NCBI GenBank assembly: GCA_964590135.1
Contig: CAZPVX010000005.1
Span: 1 to 64,000 of the forward strand
Origin: JBDHWI01 sp964590135
GTDB lineage: Bacteria; Chloroflexota; Anaerolineae; J036; Brachytrichaceae
DNA: 64,000 nt
Reading direction: 5' to 3'
Positions 16,951 through 25,324 of the stretch are shown in pieces. Every line of letters starts with the position of its first letter. The first letter of the stretch is position 1. A program made the translations under genes and the position numbers. Under the pieces are notes generated by a model. It searched no databases and was not told where the DNA came from. It worked only from the letters and a program-made list of their open reading frames with translations.

Positions 16951-17901
16951 CTATGGCAGATGTTCCAGGACGAAGAAGAAGCCCGGGTTCCAGCTTTGGC
17001 ACACCAGAAAGGTGCGGCCGCCGTAGTGGTGCCACACCACGTTGTGCAGGTGGTCGACCTTTTCCAGCCCCAGGTCTTCCTTTGGGCGAATGGTGGAGAG
17101 CATGTCGAAGGTGTCGCCGTCGAGGATATAGATCGGCGCTGGCCGGCCCGGCTGCGGATCGTCCAGGCTGCCGACCGTCGCGTAGTGCTTGCCGGCGATG
17201 TGCGTGAAGTCGATGCCGCATGGGCGTGAGCCGGCAGGCAGACCGTGCGTGGTTCGATACTCGCCGGCGAAACTGTAATGCTCCAGCCGCGAGTTGGCGC
17301 GGTCGGCGATGACGAGGTGATCGCGCGATGGCGCGATGCTGATGCCGTGCGCTGTGCCGAAGCCGTGATGGTGGCCGGCGTCGGAGTGGCCGCCGAAAAT
17401 GCCGAGCCACTTTTGTGTGGTCACGCTGGCCTGGCTGATGTAGTTCGAGCCGTAACCGTCGGCGATGAAAAGTGTGTCGCCGGCCAAGGCCGTGTCGGTT
17501 GGCAGGTATTTTGCGCCGCGCTGGTATTCCTCGAACTCAGGCTTCGTCAGCATGAACTCCACGTCGCCATCCAGCGTGACCACCGCAACCAGCCCTTTGC
17601 CCTCGACGGCGAGGAACAGGCGTGTCTTGCCCTCGAATTCACCGATCTTCGTGCTGTGGAAATTTACCGGCGTTAGTTCCGCTGGCAGGCGGATGAGGTC
17701 TTGCGCGGTGAGATCGGCGCTGGCGCGCAAGAGGCCAAGACCGGGCATGCCGTAATACACCTGGCCGAAGCCGGCGCGCTTGTCGACGGCGAAGCTGCCG
17801 TGCAGTTGCGCCTCGAAGGGCAGCGCGGCTTGCGGCACGCGGCGTAGATCGTTGCAAGCACTGAAGACGAAAGGGGACTGTCCGCTCTTTGCTGTTGGCA
17901 T
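16951..17901 (-). CDS. NHL/six-bladed beta-propeller protein
   Basis: 316 residues with repeating propeller strands such as KYLPTDTALAGDTLFIADGYG and HGISIAPSRDHLVIADRANSRLEHY, the GxLFIADgygsn pattern of NHL repeats. Two His-rich segments (DAGHHHGFG and VDHLHNVVWHHYGG) could bind metal, as in peptidyl-hydroxyglycine lyase-like propellers. No signal peptide is evident at MPTAKSGQ. Function is unknown; a lactonase- or lyase-like sugar role would fit the neighbours but is inference. It is only 18 bases downstream of the GH99-like gene on the same strand. Confidence 0.75.
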   Translation of the reverse strand: MPTAKSGQSPFVFSACNDLRRVPQAALPFEAQLHGSFAVDKRAGFGQVYYGMPGLGLLRASADLTAQDLIRLPAELTPVNFHSTKIGEFEGKTRLFLAVEGKGLVAVVTLDGDVEFMLTKPEFEEYQRGAKYLPTDTALAGDTLFIADGYGSNYISQASVTTQKWLGIFGGHSDAGHHHGFGTAHGISIAPSRDHLVIADRANSRLEHYSFAGEYRTTHGLPAGSRPCGIDFTHIAGKHYATVGSLDDPQPGRPAPIYILDGDTFDMLSTIRPKEDLGLEKVDHLHNVVWHHYGGRTFLVCQSWNPGFFFVLEHLP

Positions 17902-17919
17902 ATTGCTCCTGTGAGAGGC

Positions 17920-19140
17920 CTATTGTGGCAGCAACTGTCTCTCGATGCGTTCGATGCCGGCGCGCGCGGATTGCGTTTGCAATTGCGCCAGCTGCTGCGC
18001 GATCGCATCGAGGTCGCGCGCCAGCGCCGGCTTGGCCTTCACCGCGAGGCGCAGCTTGTACAGCCGCAATGGCAGCCGCAAATCGCCGGCGGTTGGCTTG
18101 AATGTCGGCTCGACCCACTGCCGGCGCAGCGCCTGAATCACTTCCAGATCGCGATAGCCGAACTCGACTGATGGCTCGATGATGGTGCCTTCGCCCCAAT
18201 CGTTCCACGTGGCGATTTGCACGATCGGCCATTTGCTCTTCAGCGCGCGAGTCAACGTGTCACGAAACGTTTTGCCGTCGTTGTCGTCGATCACGCCATA
18301 GCCGGCGTTGACGTTGGCTTCGGCATAGATGTCGTAGAAGCGCGGGAAGGCAACCGGGATGGCGGCCGGCCAGGCGACGGCGGCCTTGAAGAAGGTGTCT
18401 TGCGCAGACAGGCCAATCTGGGGGATCGGCCAATCGAAGGCGCCCTCTGCGGCCGTCCGGCGCAGGTGCTCGCTGAAGTAGATCGGGTTGCCCGGCGCGT
18501 CCTTCAGCACTTTCGTCCATTCGGCATCGCTTAATCCACTTTGCCCGAACGACAGCATCACTGGCCGGCCTTCCAGCTTGAGGTAATTGGTCGCGGTGAA
18601 CCAGTTGGCGTGCAACCATGCCAATTCGCGGCGCGCCTCGCTGACCTTTTCATCGGCCTTGATGCGACCCCGATCGACCAGAATCGGCAAAGTCTGGTCT
18701 TCGTAGCAGAGGGCGAATTGCAATTGCGTCTGCGCCGCCGTGTCGACGAACGCCTGCGTATTCTTGTGGATGGCGGCGTAATCATATTGTGGCTGCCGGC
18801 CATACCAGTCGAAGATCACCCCGTCGATGCCGGCCAGCCGCATCAGCAGCGCGTGGTATTCCAGCACATCTGGATCGCCGGAGTCATACGCGCCGATCAG
18901 CGGCTGATAGTGCGAGGCGATGTCCTGCCGGCCATCCTCGATCTGATACGGGTTGAAGACGTTCATCGTCCAATGCCAGTCGTAGCTGGAGCGGAATGGC
19001 GCGGCTTGATACCACGGCATGTAATGCGCCATGATCTTGATCGGCGTTCTGCCCTGCGCAAGGCTGGGCGGGGCGATGGCGGTGAGGCTGGCGAGGGAGA
19101 GCAGCGCAATTGCCGCAGCGCGTTTGAGCACGTTTGTCAC
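17920..19140 (-). CDS. Secreted GH99/GH71-like glycoside hydrolase
   Basis: 406 residues. An N-terminal signal peptide (KRAAAIALLSLASLTAIAPP, cleaved near SLAQ) precedes a barrel with MAHYMPWYQ, GIDGVIFDWYGRQ, GRPVMLSFG and IVQIATWNDWGEGTIIEPS. This order is typical of the endo-mannosidase-like GH99 group (glycosyltransferase WbsX-like domains look similar). The acid residues in FDWYG and WNDWGEG are the expected active-site region. The C-terminal 80 residues are helical and extra. The start is GTG at 19140. It may hydrolyse extracellular mannan or polysaccharide. It is divergent from uvrC with a shared promoter region. Confidence 0.75.
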   Translation of the reverse strand: MTNVLKRAAAIALLSLASLTAIAPPSLAQGRTPIKIMAHYMPWYQAAPFRSSYDWHWTMNVFNPYQIEDGRQDIASHYQPLIGAYDSGDPDVLEYHALLMRLAGIDGVIFDWYGRQPQYDYAAIHKNTQAFVDTAAQTQLQFALCYEDQTLPILVDRGRIKADEKVSEARRELAWLHANWFTATNYLKLEGRPVMLSFGQSGLSDAEWTKVLKDAPGNPIYFSEHLRRTAAEGAFDWPIPQIGLSAQDTFFKAAVAWPAAIPVAFPRFYDIYAEANVNAGYGVIDDNDGKTFRDTLTRALKSKWPIVQIATWNDWGEGTIIEPSVEFGYRDLEVIQALRRQWVEPTFKPTAGDLRLPLRLYKLRLAVKAKPALARDLDAIAQQLAQLQTQSARAGIERIERQLLPQ

Positions 19141-19158
19141 CCGTGAGATGCAAGGTGA

Positions 19159-19196
19159 TTGACATTGTAGTGTCCCGCGCGGCTATACTAGAACAT
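19159..19196 (+). promoter_or_regulatory. uvrC promoter, overlapping a divergent -10 element
   Basis: TTGACA (19159-19164), 19 bases, TATACT (19184-19189), then seven bases to the uvrC ATG. On the opposite strand TACAAT (19169-19164) shares the same bases as the -35 and can serve the GH99-like gene 23 bases further on. Transcription of uvrC would start at the A of its ATG. Confidence 0.6.
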
Positions 19197-21119
19197 ATGT
19201 CCGTGCCAGAGCATCTCGAAGCGACCGTGCGCAACCTGCCGGCGCTGCCCGGCTGCTACATCTACTTCGACAAAAACGACGAAGTGATCTACGTGGGCAA
19301 GGCAGTGAACCTGCGCAATCGCGTGCGCTCGTATTTCAACCCGAACACGTGGGTGGCCGCTCCCAAGACCGGCCGGCTGGTGAAGGAGATCGCGCGCATC
19401 GACTTCGTCGTGCGCGGCAGCGAGTTGGAGGCGCTGATTCAAGAGGCCGAGCTGATCAAGCAGCACCGCCCGCGCTACAACATCCGCCTCAAGGACGACA
19501 AGCGCTACCCCTATCTCAAGGTCACCTGGCAGGACGACTTTCCGACGGTGATGGTGACGCGCCGGATCGAGCGCGACGGCGCGCGCTACTACGGGCCGTA
19601 TTCCAACGCCAAGGCCGTGTATGCCACCCGCGACGCGCTGCGCAAGATGTTCCCCTTTTTGAATTGCGATCGCGTCATCACCGGCCACGACAGCCGCGCC
19701 TGCATGTACTACGACATCAAGCTGTGCAGCGGGCCGTGCATTGGCGCCATCAATCGCGCCGACTACCGCGCCAACATGCAGCGCCTGTGCGATTTTCTGG
19801 AGGGCAAGAGCGAGCAGGTGATCGCTGATGTGAAGCAGCGCATGGAGCGCGCCGCCGGCGCCTTTCAATTCGAGCGCGCCGCTGAGTTCCGCGACCAGTT
19901 GCGGGCGCTGGAGCATGTGGTGGAGAAGCAGCGCATCGTCAGCAGCGCCGGCGTCGACCAGGACGTGATCGCTTTTGCCCGCGATGAAGGTGAGACGTGC
20001 GTGGAGGTGCTGTTCATTCGCGGCGGCAAGCTGCTGGGGCAGGAATACTTCGTGTTGGAGGGCGCGGAGGGCGAGGACGATCAGCAGGTGCTGGATGCGT
20101 TCTTGCAGCGCTTCTATGACGAAGCGGCCTATGTGCCGCCGGAGGTGCTGTTGCCGGCGCAGATCGAAGAGGCCAACATCATCGAGAACTGGCTGAAGGG
20201 CAAGCGCGGCAGCAACGTGCAACTGCGCGTGCCCCACGCTTCGGCAAATTCAGGGGAAAGCGGCGATGCCGGCCTCGTCCAACTGGCGCAGCAGAACGCG
20301 CAGGAGACGCTGGCAACGCTGAAGGCGCAGTGGAAGGAGGACAGCGTGCGCCAGGAGGCCGTGCTGAAGGAGCTGCAGGACTATCTGCTGTTGCCGCGCC
20401 TGCCCACGCGCATCGAGTGCTACGACATCAGCAACACCCAGGGCACGGCCATCATTGGCAGCATGGTCGTGTTCGTGCATGGCACGCCGAAGAAGAGTGA
20501 CTACCGTCGCTTCAACATCCGCGACATGCAGGGGCCGAATGATTTCGAGTCCATGCGGCAGACCTTGCGCCGGCGGTTTCAACGCTGGAAGGATGCGCAG
20601 ACAGGCGCCCGGGAACGAGGGGCGGATGGCCCGCAGCCCGCAGCCCCATCTCTCTCGCCTGGCAACAAGAAGGATGACCCGACCTGGGCGCTGCTGCCCG
20701 ATCTCGTCCTCATCGACGGCGGCAAGGGGCAGCTTGGCGTGGCGGTGGAAGTGCTGAAGGAATTCGATTTGAGCCACATCGTGCCGGTGGTGTCGCTGGC
20801 CAAGCAGCGCGAGGAGATCTTCGTGCCGGGCCGTGGCGACCCGATCATGTTGCCGCGCGCTGCGCAGAGCTTCTACCTGGTGCAGCGCATCCGCGACGAA
20901 GCGCACCGCTATGGCATCACCAGCCACCGCAAGCAGCGCGAGAAGATTGGCATGGCATCGCGGTTGGATGCGCTCGCCGGTGTCGGGCCAACCCGCCGCA
21001 AGAAGCTGTTGATGAAGTTCGGCTCGCTTGAGGGCATCCGTGCTGCCAGCGTGGATGAACTGGCACAGATCGTGCCGCGTAACGTTGCGCAGAGCATCAA
21101 GGATGGGCTGGGCGGGTGA
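19197..21119 (+). CDS. uvrC: UvrABC excision nuclease subunit C
   Basis: 640 residues. The GIY-YIG nuclease domain opens with LPGCYIYFDKNDEVIYVGKAVNLRNRV, and the Cys-containing SRACMYYDIKLCSGPC follows (about 180). The UVR domain is FQFERAAEFRDQLRALE. The C-terminal RNase H-like nuclease has ECYDISNTQG and VLIDGGKGQL, and tandem HhH motifs (ALAGVGPTRRKKLLMKFGS) end the protein. UvrC makes both incisions in nucleotide excision repair. An insertion of about 25 residues rich in Gly/Pro (GARERGADGPQPAAPSLSPG) lies between FQRWKDAQ and the DPTWALLPD segment. The frame opens at 19134, but the ATG at 19197 fits the family N-terminus and the promoter. No Shine-Dalgarno. Confidence 0.96.
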   Translation: MSVPEHLEATVRNLPALPGCYIYFDKNDEVIYVGKAVNLRNRVRSYFNPNTWVAAPKTGRLVKEIARIDFVVRGSELEALIQEAELIKQHRPRYNIRLKDDKRYPYLKVTWQDDFPTVMVTRRIERDGARYYGPYSNAKAVYATRDALRKMFPFLNCDRVITGHDSRACMYYDIKLCSGPCIGAINRADYRANMQRLCDFLEGKSEQVIADVKQRMERAAGAFQFERAAEFRDQLRALEHVVEKQRIVSSAGVDQDVIAFARDEGETCVEVLFIRGGKLLGQEYFVLEGAEGEDDQQVLDAFLQRFYDEAAYVPPEVLLPAQIEEANIIENWLKGKRGSNVQLRVPHASANSGESGDAGLVQLAQQNAQETLATLKAQWKEDSVRQEAVLKELQDYLLLPRLPTRIECYDISNTQGTAIIGSMVVFVHGTPKKSDYRRFNIRDMQGPNDFESMRQTLRRRFQRWKDAQTGARERGADGPQPAAPSLSPGNKKDDPTWALLPDLVLIDGGKGQLGVAVEVLKEFDLSHIVPVVSLAKQREEIFVPGRGDPIMLPRAAQSFYLVQRIRDEAHRYGITSHRKQREKIGMASRLDALAGVGPTRRKKLLMKFGSLEGIRAASVDELAQIVPRNVAQSIKDGLGG

Positions 21120-21171
21120 CCGGGCAGCGAATTTGGCATATTGTGCAACCCATCTAGTAAGAGGCAAACCC

Positions 21172-22125
21172 ATGCATGACCCCAAAGTTCTGGCCCGGAT
21201 CGAACGCGCTGCGAAGGACAGCGCCACTACACTGGACTTGTCAGGCATGGGATTGACCGATGTGCCGGAGGCGATCGGGGGCTGATGCGCTTGCAAGCGC
21301 TGTCTCTGGACAACAACCAGTTGACGGGCGTGCCGGAGGCGATCACACTGTTGGCCGGCCTTCGCGTGATTAATCTTCGTGGGAATGACTTGATCGCAAT
21401 TCCGGAAGAATTTCTTGCACAGAGTCGTTCGAGTGCGCAGTCGATCTTGCGCTATTACACCGACTGGCTCACCAAGCCGAAGCGCCGCCTGAACGAAGCC
21501 AAAGTCCTGCTCGTCGGCGAGGGCAGGGTTGGCAAGACCTCGTTGGTCAATCGCATGATTGACAACGAATTCCATTCTGATGAGAAACTGAGCTACCAGA
21601 ATGGCCTCAACACCGCGCTGGTGAAAGCCGACCCCGAGGCGGGCGTGATCGCGATCTGGGTGACGGGCAACGGAGCCACGCGGCGCGACTTCCTCAACGT
21701 CATCCGCGGCCACTTCGAGCATATCCACCGCTCGCTCAAGCGCGAGGTGGCCGAATATGTGCCGATCCCTGGACATCCAGGCATCGCGCCGGAGTTGTAT
21801 TCGGACTTGCTGGCGTTACGAGGAAGCGGGCGAGCAGACGTTCTTCAACCCCAAGCTCAAGCAGCGCTTGAGCGTGAAGGAATTGCTGGACGGCGTGAGC
21901 GGCATCTCGCGCGAGCAGAAGCATGAACTGCTGCGCAAGCTGAGCGGTGAATTCAACAAGGATGAGTTGGAGACGCTGTTCTACAAGCTCGAGGGCAAGA
22001 CGCTTGAGATCGTCAGCGGTGACAGACCCAGGGAGAACCTGGTCATCGAGATCATCGAATACTTCGAGCATCGCCGGCGCTTGCACGAGTTGATTGATGC
22101 GGCCAATCGCGAGCGGGCGAGGTAA
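21172..22125 (+). pseudogene. Decayed ROCO (LRR-Roc-COR) GTPase with C-terminal EAD-like domain
   Basis: Three frames together read as one protein. Frame one (21172-21294) encodes a capping helix and a leucine-rich start (TTLDLSGMGLTDVPEAIGG). A one-base loss in a G run near 21280 shifts the frame, which continues as LQALSLDNNQLTGVPEAITLL. Then come the Roc P-loop VGEGRVGKTSLVNRM and the switch-region start. The text jumps from DEKLS to YQNGLNTALVKADP, so most of the Roc and COR domains (several hundred residues) are missing. COR-end sequences (TRRDFLNVIRGHFEHIHRSL, YVPIPGHPGI) follow. A second shift near 21820 leads to EEAGEQTFF and an effector-associated-domain-like tail (FNKDELETLFYKLEG to YFEHRRRLHELI). 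AAGAGG precedes the ATG. Two frameshifts plus a large deletion make decay the best reading. Confidence 0.8.
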
Positions 22126-22171
22126 ACAGGTTTGTGCCGCAGCGCGCTTTGGTATCATCCAGAATGTTCAA

Positions 22172-22244
22172 GGGCCTATAGCTCAGCGGTTAGAGCAGTC
22201 GGCTCATAACCGATTGGTCGCTGGTTCGAATCCAGCTGGGCCCA
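22172..22244 (+). tRNA. tRNA-Ile2 (anticodon CAU, lysidine type); Met elongator is the alternative
   Basis: A 73-base cloverleaf with GGGCCTA acceptor pairing to TGGGCCC, D-arm GCTC/GAGC, anticodon stem GTCGG/CCGAT with loop CTCATAA, and T-stem GCTGG/CCAGC with discriminator A. Anticodon CAT could be Met or Ile2. The AGCTCAGCGGTTAGAGCAG and TTGGTCGCTGGTTC stretches match the Escherichia coli minor Ile2 tRNA as I recall it better than the elongator Met tRNA, so the wobble C is probably modified to lysidine by TilS. A TATCAT box lies 13 bases upstream (22153-22158). CCA is not encoded. Confidence 0.9.
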
Positions 22245-22253
22245 AATGGCTTG

Positions 22254-22290
22254 CTCTCCCAAAACATTCAGTTTGGGAGAGTATGCTTTT
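22254..22290 (+). terminator. Intrinsic terminator after tRNA-Ile2
   Basis: CTCTCCCAAA (22254-22263) pairs with TTTGGGAGAG (22272-22281) around an eight-base loop, followed by TATGCTTTTT. The apparent upstream ATG at 22246 of the next reading frame lies inside this element. TATGCT (22282-22287) may double as the -10 box of the next gene. Confidence 0.75.
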
Positions 22291-22293
22291 TCC

Positions 22294-23220
22294 ATGGCGC
22301 GCAAGCCTGTGATCACGCGCATGGAACGCTGGCTGTCGCCGGCAGAAGGCGCAGCCTACACCGTTCAGCAGGTCGGCATCCCTGTCGCCGGCCTGACGCT
22401 GCCGCCGCGTGTCGCTGCTGCGTGGCAGCTTGTGCTCGAACACGCTGCTGCGCTGCGCGAGCGGGCGGAAACTGCGCAGCAACCCGCCACCTGGATGAAG
22501 CCGGCGCGATGGTCGGGCGCAGCCGCGCTGCTCATCTGTGGCGCCGGCGACAACCGCCACGCCTTCAAGTGGCTGCTGTTCGAAAAGCTGATCGAGCGGG
22601 GCATCGCCGTGTTGACGGTTGATCCGCCCGGACATGGTGATTTCCAGTTTGTGCCTTGCACCACCCACAACGTGCGCAGCGCTGCGCGCGCTGCAAGCGA
22701 CTGGTTGCACGCGCAGGCGGGTGTGACCAGGACCGCAGCCATCGGCGTCAGCTTTGGCGGCGCGCAGGTGGCCGACCTGGCGGCCGGCGACGGCCGTTTC
22801 GCTGCCGTTGCGCTCATCAGCACGCCGGTGAGCCTGCCGGCGGTGACGCGCGGGACGGTGGCGCGCGAGGGCGCCGGCCTGTTTTTGCCGCGCAACCTGG
22901 GTCTGCTGCGTCATCAACCCATGCGCGCGATGTGGGCGGAATGGAAGAGCATGAAGGGGGTGTGGCTCGGCGATGGGCTGTATGGCATGATCGAGCAACT
23001 CGACGTGCTGGGCGCGGTGCAGAAGATTCACCGACCGCTGGCTGTGGTGCATGGCCGGCTAGATGTCGCCGTGCCGCCCAGCAATGCGCGGCGCATTCAG
23101 GCGGCGGCGCAGTGCGATTGCAGCATGATCTGGTGCAGCCAGGGCACGCATCTCAGCGTGGTGCTGCATGACAAAGAGATGTCGGCGCTGGCAGATTGGG
23201 CGAAAGCGCGCCTGGTGTAA
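22294..23220 (+). CDS. Alpha/beta hydrolase
   Basis: 308 residues from the ATG at 22294. The catalytic triad is visible: nucleophile Ser in GVSFGGAQ (about 166), Asp in VVHGRLDVAVP and His in CSQGTHLSVVL. The oxyanion region is LLICGAGDNRHAF and the strand before the nucleophile is VLTVDPPGHGDF. A small helical lid follows the nucleophile elbow. This is a cytosolic esterase or peptidase-type hydrolase with unknown substrate, most like dienelactone-hydrolase/acyl-peptidase relatives. TATGCT lies six bases before the ATG and no Shine-Dalgarno is present. Confidence 0.8.
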   Translation: MARKPVITRMERWLSPAEGAAYTVQQVGIPVAGLTLPPRVAAAWQLVLEHAAALRERAETAQQPATWMKPARWSGAAALLICGAGDNRHAFKWLLFEKLIERGIAVLTVDPPGHGDFQFVPCTTHNVRSAARAASDWLHAQAGVTRTAAIGVSFGGAQVADLAAGDGRFAAVALISTPVSLPAVTRGTVAREGAGLFLPRNLGLLRHQPMRAMWAEWKSMKGVWLGDGLYGMIEQLDVLGAVQKIHRPLAVVHGRLDVAVPPSNARRIQAAAQCDCSMIWCSQGTHLSVVLHDKEMSALADWAKARLV

Positions 23221-23232
23221 CATCGCTTTGTC

Positions 23233-23589
23233 ATGGATCAATCACTGGATGGATACTTTCCGACGGTCAAGCTCGATGATTTGCAACTTAATCGCCCGAA
23301 GCGCGTAAAGACAGAGCATGGTTACGCCGTCGTGGTGAAGACGCAGGACGATGCCGGCGAATACGTGGCTGCGTTCTCAACGATTTGTCCGCACGCCATG
23401 GGCGATCTGTCCTACGGCATGGTCTATAAAGGGCAAATCGAATGCCCGGTGCACGGCTATCGCTTCGACGTGAAGACCGGCGCGTGCGTGATGCCTGGAG
23501 ATGAATCGCCGATGGCCATCTTCCCGGTGCAGGTGCTGGATGGCGTGGTGCATGTAAAGGTGGCCAGGCCGAAGTGGATGCAAAACTGA
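23233..23589 (+). CDS. Rieske [2Fe-2S] ferredoxin-like protein
   Basis: 118 residues with a complete Rieske cluster site, CPH in STICPHAMGDL and CxxH in IECPVHGYRFD, spaced as in nitrite reductase small subunits and Rieske ferredoxins of oxygenase systems. It starts 12 bases after the hydrolase stop, so it is probably cotranscribed. No oxygenase or reductase partner is adjacent. The protein is small and cytoplasmic, and electron transfer is the likely role. C-terminal residues RPKWMQN follow the last strand. Confidence 0.9.
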   Translation: MDQSLDGYFPTVKLDDLQLNRPKRVKTEHGYAVVVKTQDDAGEYVAAFSTICPHAMGDLSYGMVYKGQIECPVHGYRFDVKTGACVMPGDESPMAIFPVQVLDGVVHVKVARPKWMQN

Positions 23590-23660
23590 CAAACATTCAT
23601 CCAATAAATGTCAGGCATCCTTGGTCGGAATCGGCGATGATTTGAACTGGAGGAACTGAC

Positions 23661-24041
23661 ATGTCTGAGCAAAAGCAACAGAGCGCGATCGAAACCGAGC
23701 TGAACAAGCTGGGTGAGAACCTGTCGAACCTGATGAAGGCGATCTGGGACAGCGAGGAGCGCAAAAGCGTGGAGCGCGAGATCACTGAAAACCTGAATCA
23801 ACTGAACCAGAAGATGGATGAAGCCGTGAACAAGATGAAGGCCGACGGCACCGCGGACAACTTCAAGAAGAGCGTGCAGAATGCGTGGGAGACCGCGCAC
23901 GGTCCGCAGATTCTCTCGGAAATCGGGGCCGGCCTGAGCGAGACGCTACGCAAGCTGAACGAGGAGTTGAGCAAACGGGCGAAGCCGGCGCAGGAAGTGA
24001 AGCCCGATGAGCCGGTGGCCGAGGAAGTGAAGCCGGAGTAA
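23661..24041 (+). CDS. Small coiled-coil protein, function unknown
   Basis: 126 residues, highly charged and helical: LNKLGENLSNLMKAIWDSEE, then NLNQLNQKMDEAVNKMKA and LSETLRKLNEELSKRAKPA, ending in a Pro/Glu-rich tail. No cysteine, signal peptide or membrane helix is present. GGAGG lies seven bases before the ATG, which is a strong ribosome site and suggests good expression. It does not resemble a known enzyme. A soluble scaffold or stress-type protein is possible, but nothing in the context decides it. A strong terminator follows. Confidence 0.75.
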   Translation: MSEQKQQSAIETELNKLGENLSNLMKAIWDSEERKSVEREITENLNQLNQKMDEAVNKMKADGTADNFKKSVQNAWETAHGPQILSEIGAGLSETLRKLNEELSKRAKPAQEVKPDEPVAEEVKPE

Positions 24042-24062
24042 TCGGCCGGCGTTTGCACATAT

Positions 24063-24131
24063 CGCTCGCAGAGGCGCAGGGGCGCAAAGGGAATCTTCTT
24101 TGCGACTTCGTGCCTTTGCGAGCGTTTTTTT
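24063..24131 (+). terminator. Strong intrinsic terminator carrying a dispersed repeat
   Basis: CGCTCGCAGAGGC (24063-24075) pairs with GCCTTTGCGAGCG (24112-24124) through 13 pairs with one G-U. An inner GCAAAG/CTTTGC stem extends it, and seven Ts follow (24125-24131). It ends the coiled-coil gene. Confidence 0.75.
24099..24124 (+). repeat. CTTTGCG-type dispersed repeat, copy 1
   Basis: A 26-base segment with two TTTGCG units around CGTGCC. A related segment lies at 25325-25350 with about five differences. Both sit in intergenic regions. Confidence 0.5.
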
Positions 24132-24144
24132 GTTGCGCGATTTG

Positions 24145-25251
24145 TTACACGTTGAAAAGGAAGTGCATGATGTCGCCATCCTGCACGATATATTCCTTGC
24201 CTTCAGCGCGCAGCTTGCCGGCGCTGCGAATGGCCGACTCGGTCTTGAAGGCTTTCAGGGCGTTCAGCGTGTAGACCTCGGCGCGGATGAAGCCGCGCTC
24301 GAAATCGGTGTGGATGACCCCTGCGGCCTGCGGCGCTTTTGCCCCCACCGGAATCGTCCATGCGCGAATCTCCTTCGGGCCGGCGGTGAAATACGATTGC
24401 AACCCAAGTAGGTGATACGCCGCGCGCGACAGCCGCGCCAGCCCTGATTCCGCCAGCCCGATGCCGGCGAGAAACTCCTGCTTCTCCTCGACACTCTCCA
24501 ACGCTGCAATTTCCGCCTCGATCGCCCCGGAGATCACCACCAGTTCGCCGCCATTCACGGCCACCCATTCGCGCAGCTTCACCACGTGCGCATTGCGCTC
24601 ACCCAGCGGATCGTTCTCATCCACATTCGCCACATACAGCACGGGTTTGCTGGTGATGAAGCCAAGCGACTTTGCCAGGCGCTGCGTGGCTGCATCCATA
24701 TTTTCCAGCGCCTTGCGCGAAGGCCGCCCCTCTTTCAGCAGCGCGACCATCGGCTCCAGCACGCCGGCGCGTTGCATCGCCTCGGGGTCTTTCTGCGCGG
24801 CGGCACGCTTGTTCTTTTCCAGCTGCCGCTCGGCGCTTTCGAGGTCGGCCAGCACGAGTTCCAGTTCGATGATCTCCACGTCGCGGATCGGATCGACGTT
24901 GCCATCGACATGCACAACGTCGGGATTCTCGAAGCAGCGCACGATATGCAGGATGGCATCCACGCTGCGGATGTGACCGAGGAATTGATTGCCCAGACCC
25001 TCGCCCTGCGATGCGCCCTTGACCAGGCCGGCGATGTCGACCACTTCAATCGTCGCCGGAATGATCTTTTCGGTCTTGATGAACTGCTCGATCTCTTTCA
25101 GGCGCGGATCTGGCACCGCGACGACGCCGGTATTCGGTTCGATGGTGGCGAAGGGGTAATTGGCGGCCAGTGCGCCGGCCGATGTGAGTGCGTTGAAGAT
25201 GGTGGACTTGCCGACGTTGGGCAGGCCGACGATGCCGGTAGATAGTGCCAT
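24145..25251 (-). CDS. ychF: Redox-regulated ATPase YchF (Obg-like)
   Basis: 368 residues, the expected length. The G1 loop is GIVGLPNVGKST at the N-terminus, followed by DIAGLVKGASQGEGLGNQFL, which contains the YchF-specific switch segment. The base-recognition motif reads VANVDEND, and the C-terminal TGS domain ends AEGKEYIVQDGDIMHFLFNV. YchF binds ATP rather than GTP and associates with ribosomes. The frame opens at 25275, but the ATG at 25251 matches the family start. It is divergent from the TPR gene. Confidence 0.96.
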   Translation of the reverse strand: MALSTGIVGLPNVGKSTIFNALTSAGALAANYPFATIEPNTGVVAVPDPRLKEIEQFIKTEKIIPATIEVVDIAGLVKGASQGEGLGNQFLGHIRSVDAILHIVRCFENPDVVHVDGNVDPIRDVEIIELELVLADLESAERQLEKNKRAAAQKDPEAMQRAGVLEPMVALLKEGRPSRKALENMDAATQRLAKSLGFITSKPVLYVANVDENDPLGERNAHVVKLREWVAVNGGELVVISGAIEAEIAALESVEEKQEFLAGIGLAESGLARLSRAAYHLLGLQSYFTAGPKEIRAWTIPVGAKAPQAAGVIHTDFERGFIRAEVYTLNALKAFKTESAIRSAGKLRAEGKEYIVQDGDIMHFLFNV

Positions 25252-25324
25252 GTTTTGCAGGCGCAAGAATACCATGCGCGCCTTGCCTTTCGAGGGGGCG
25301 CAATGTCACAGGTGCGCTTCGCAC

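Noticed and set aside
22246..22293. ATG at 22246 as start of the alpha/beta hydrolase
   Set aside because: It lies two bases after tRNA-Ile2 and is followed by the tRNA terminator.
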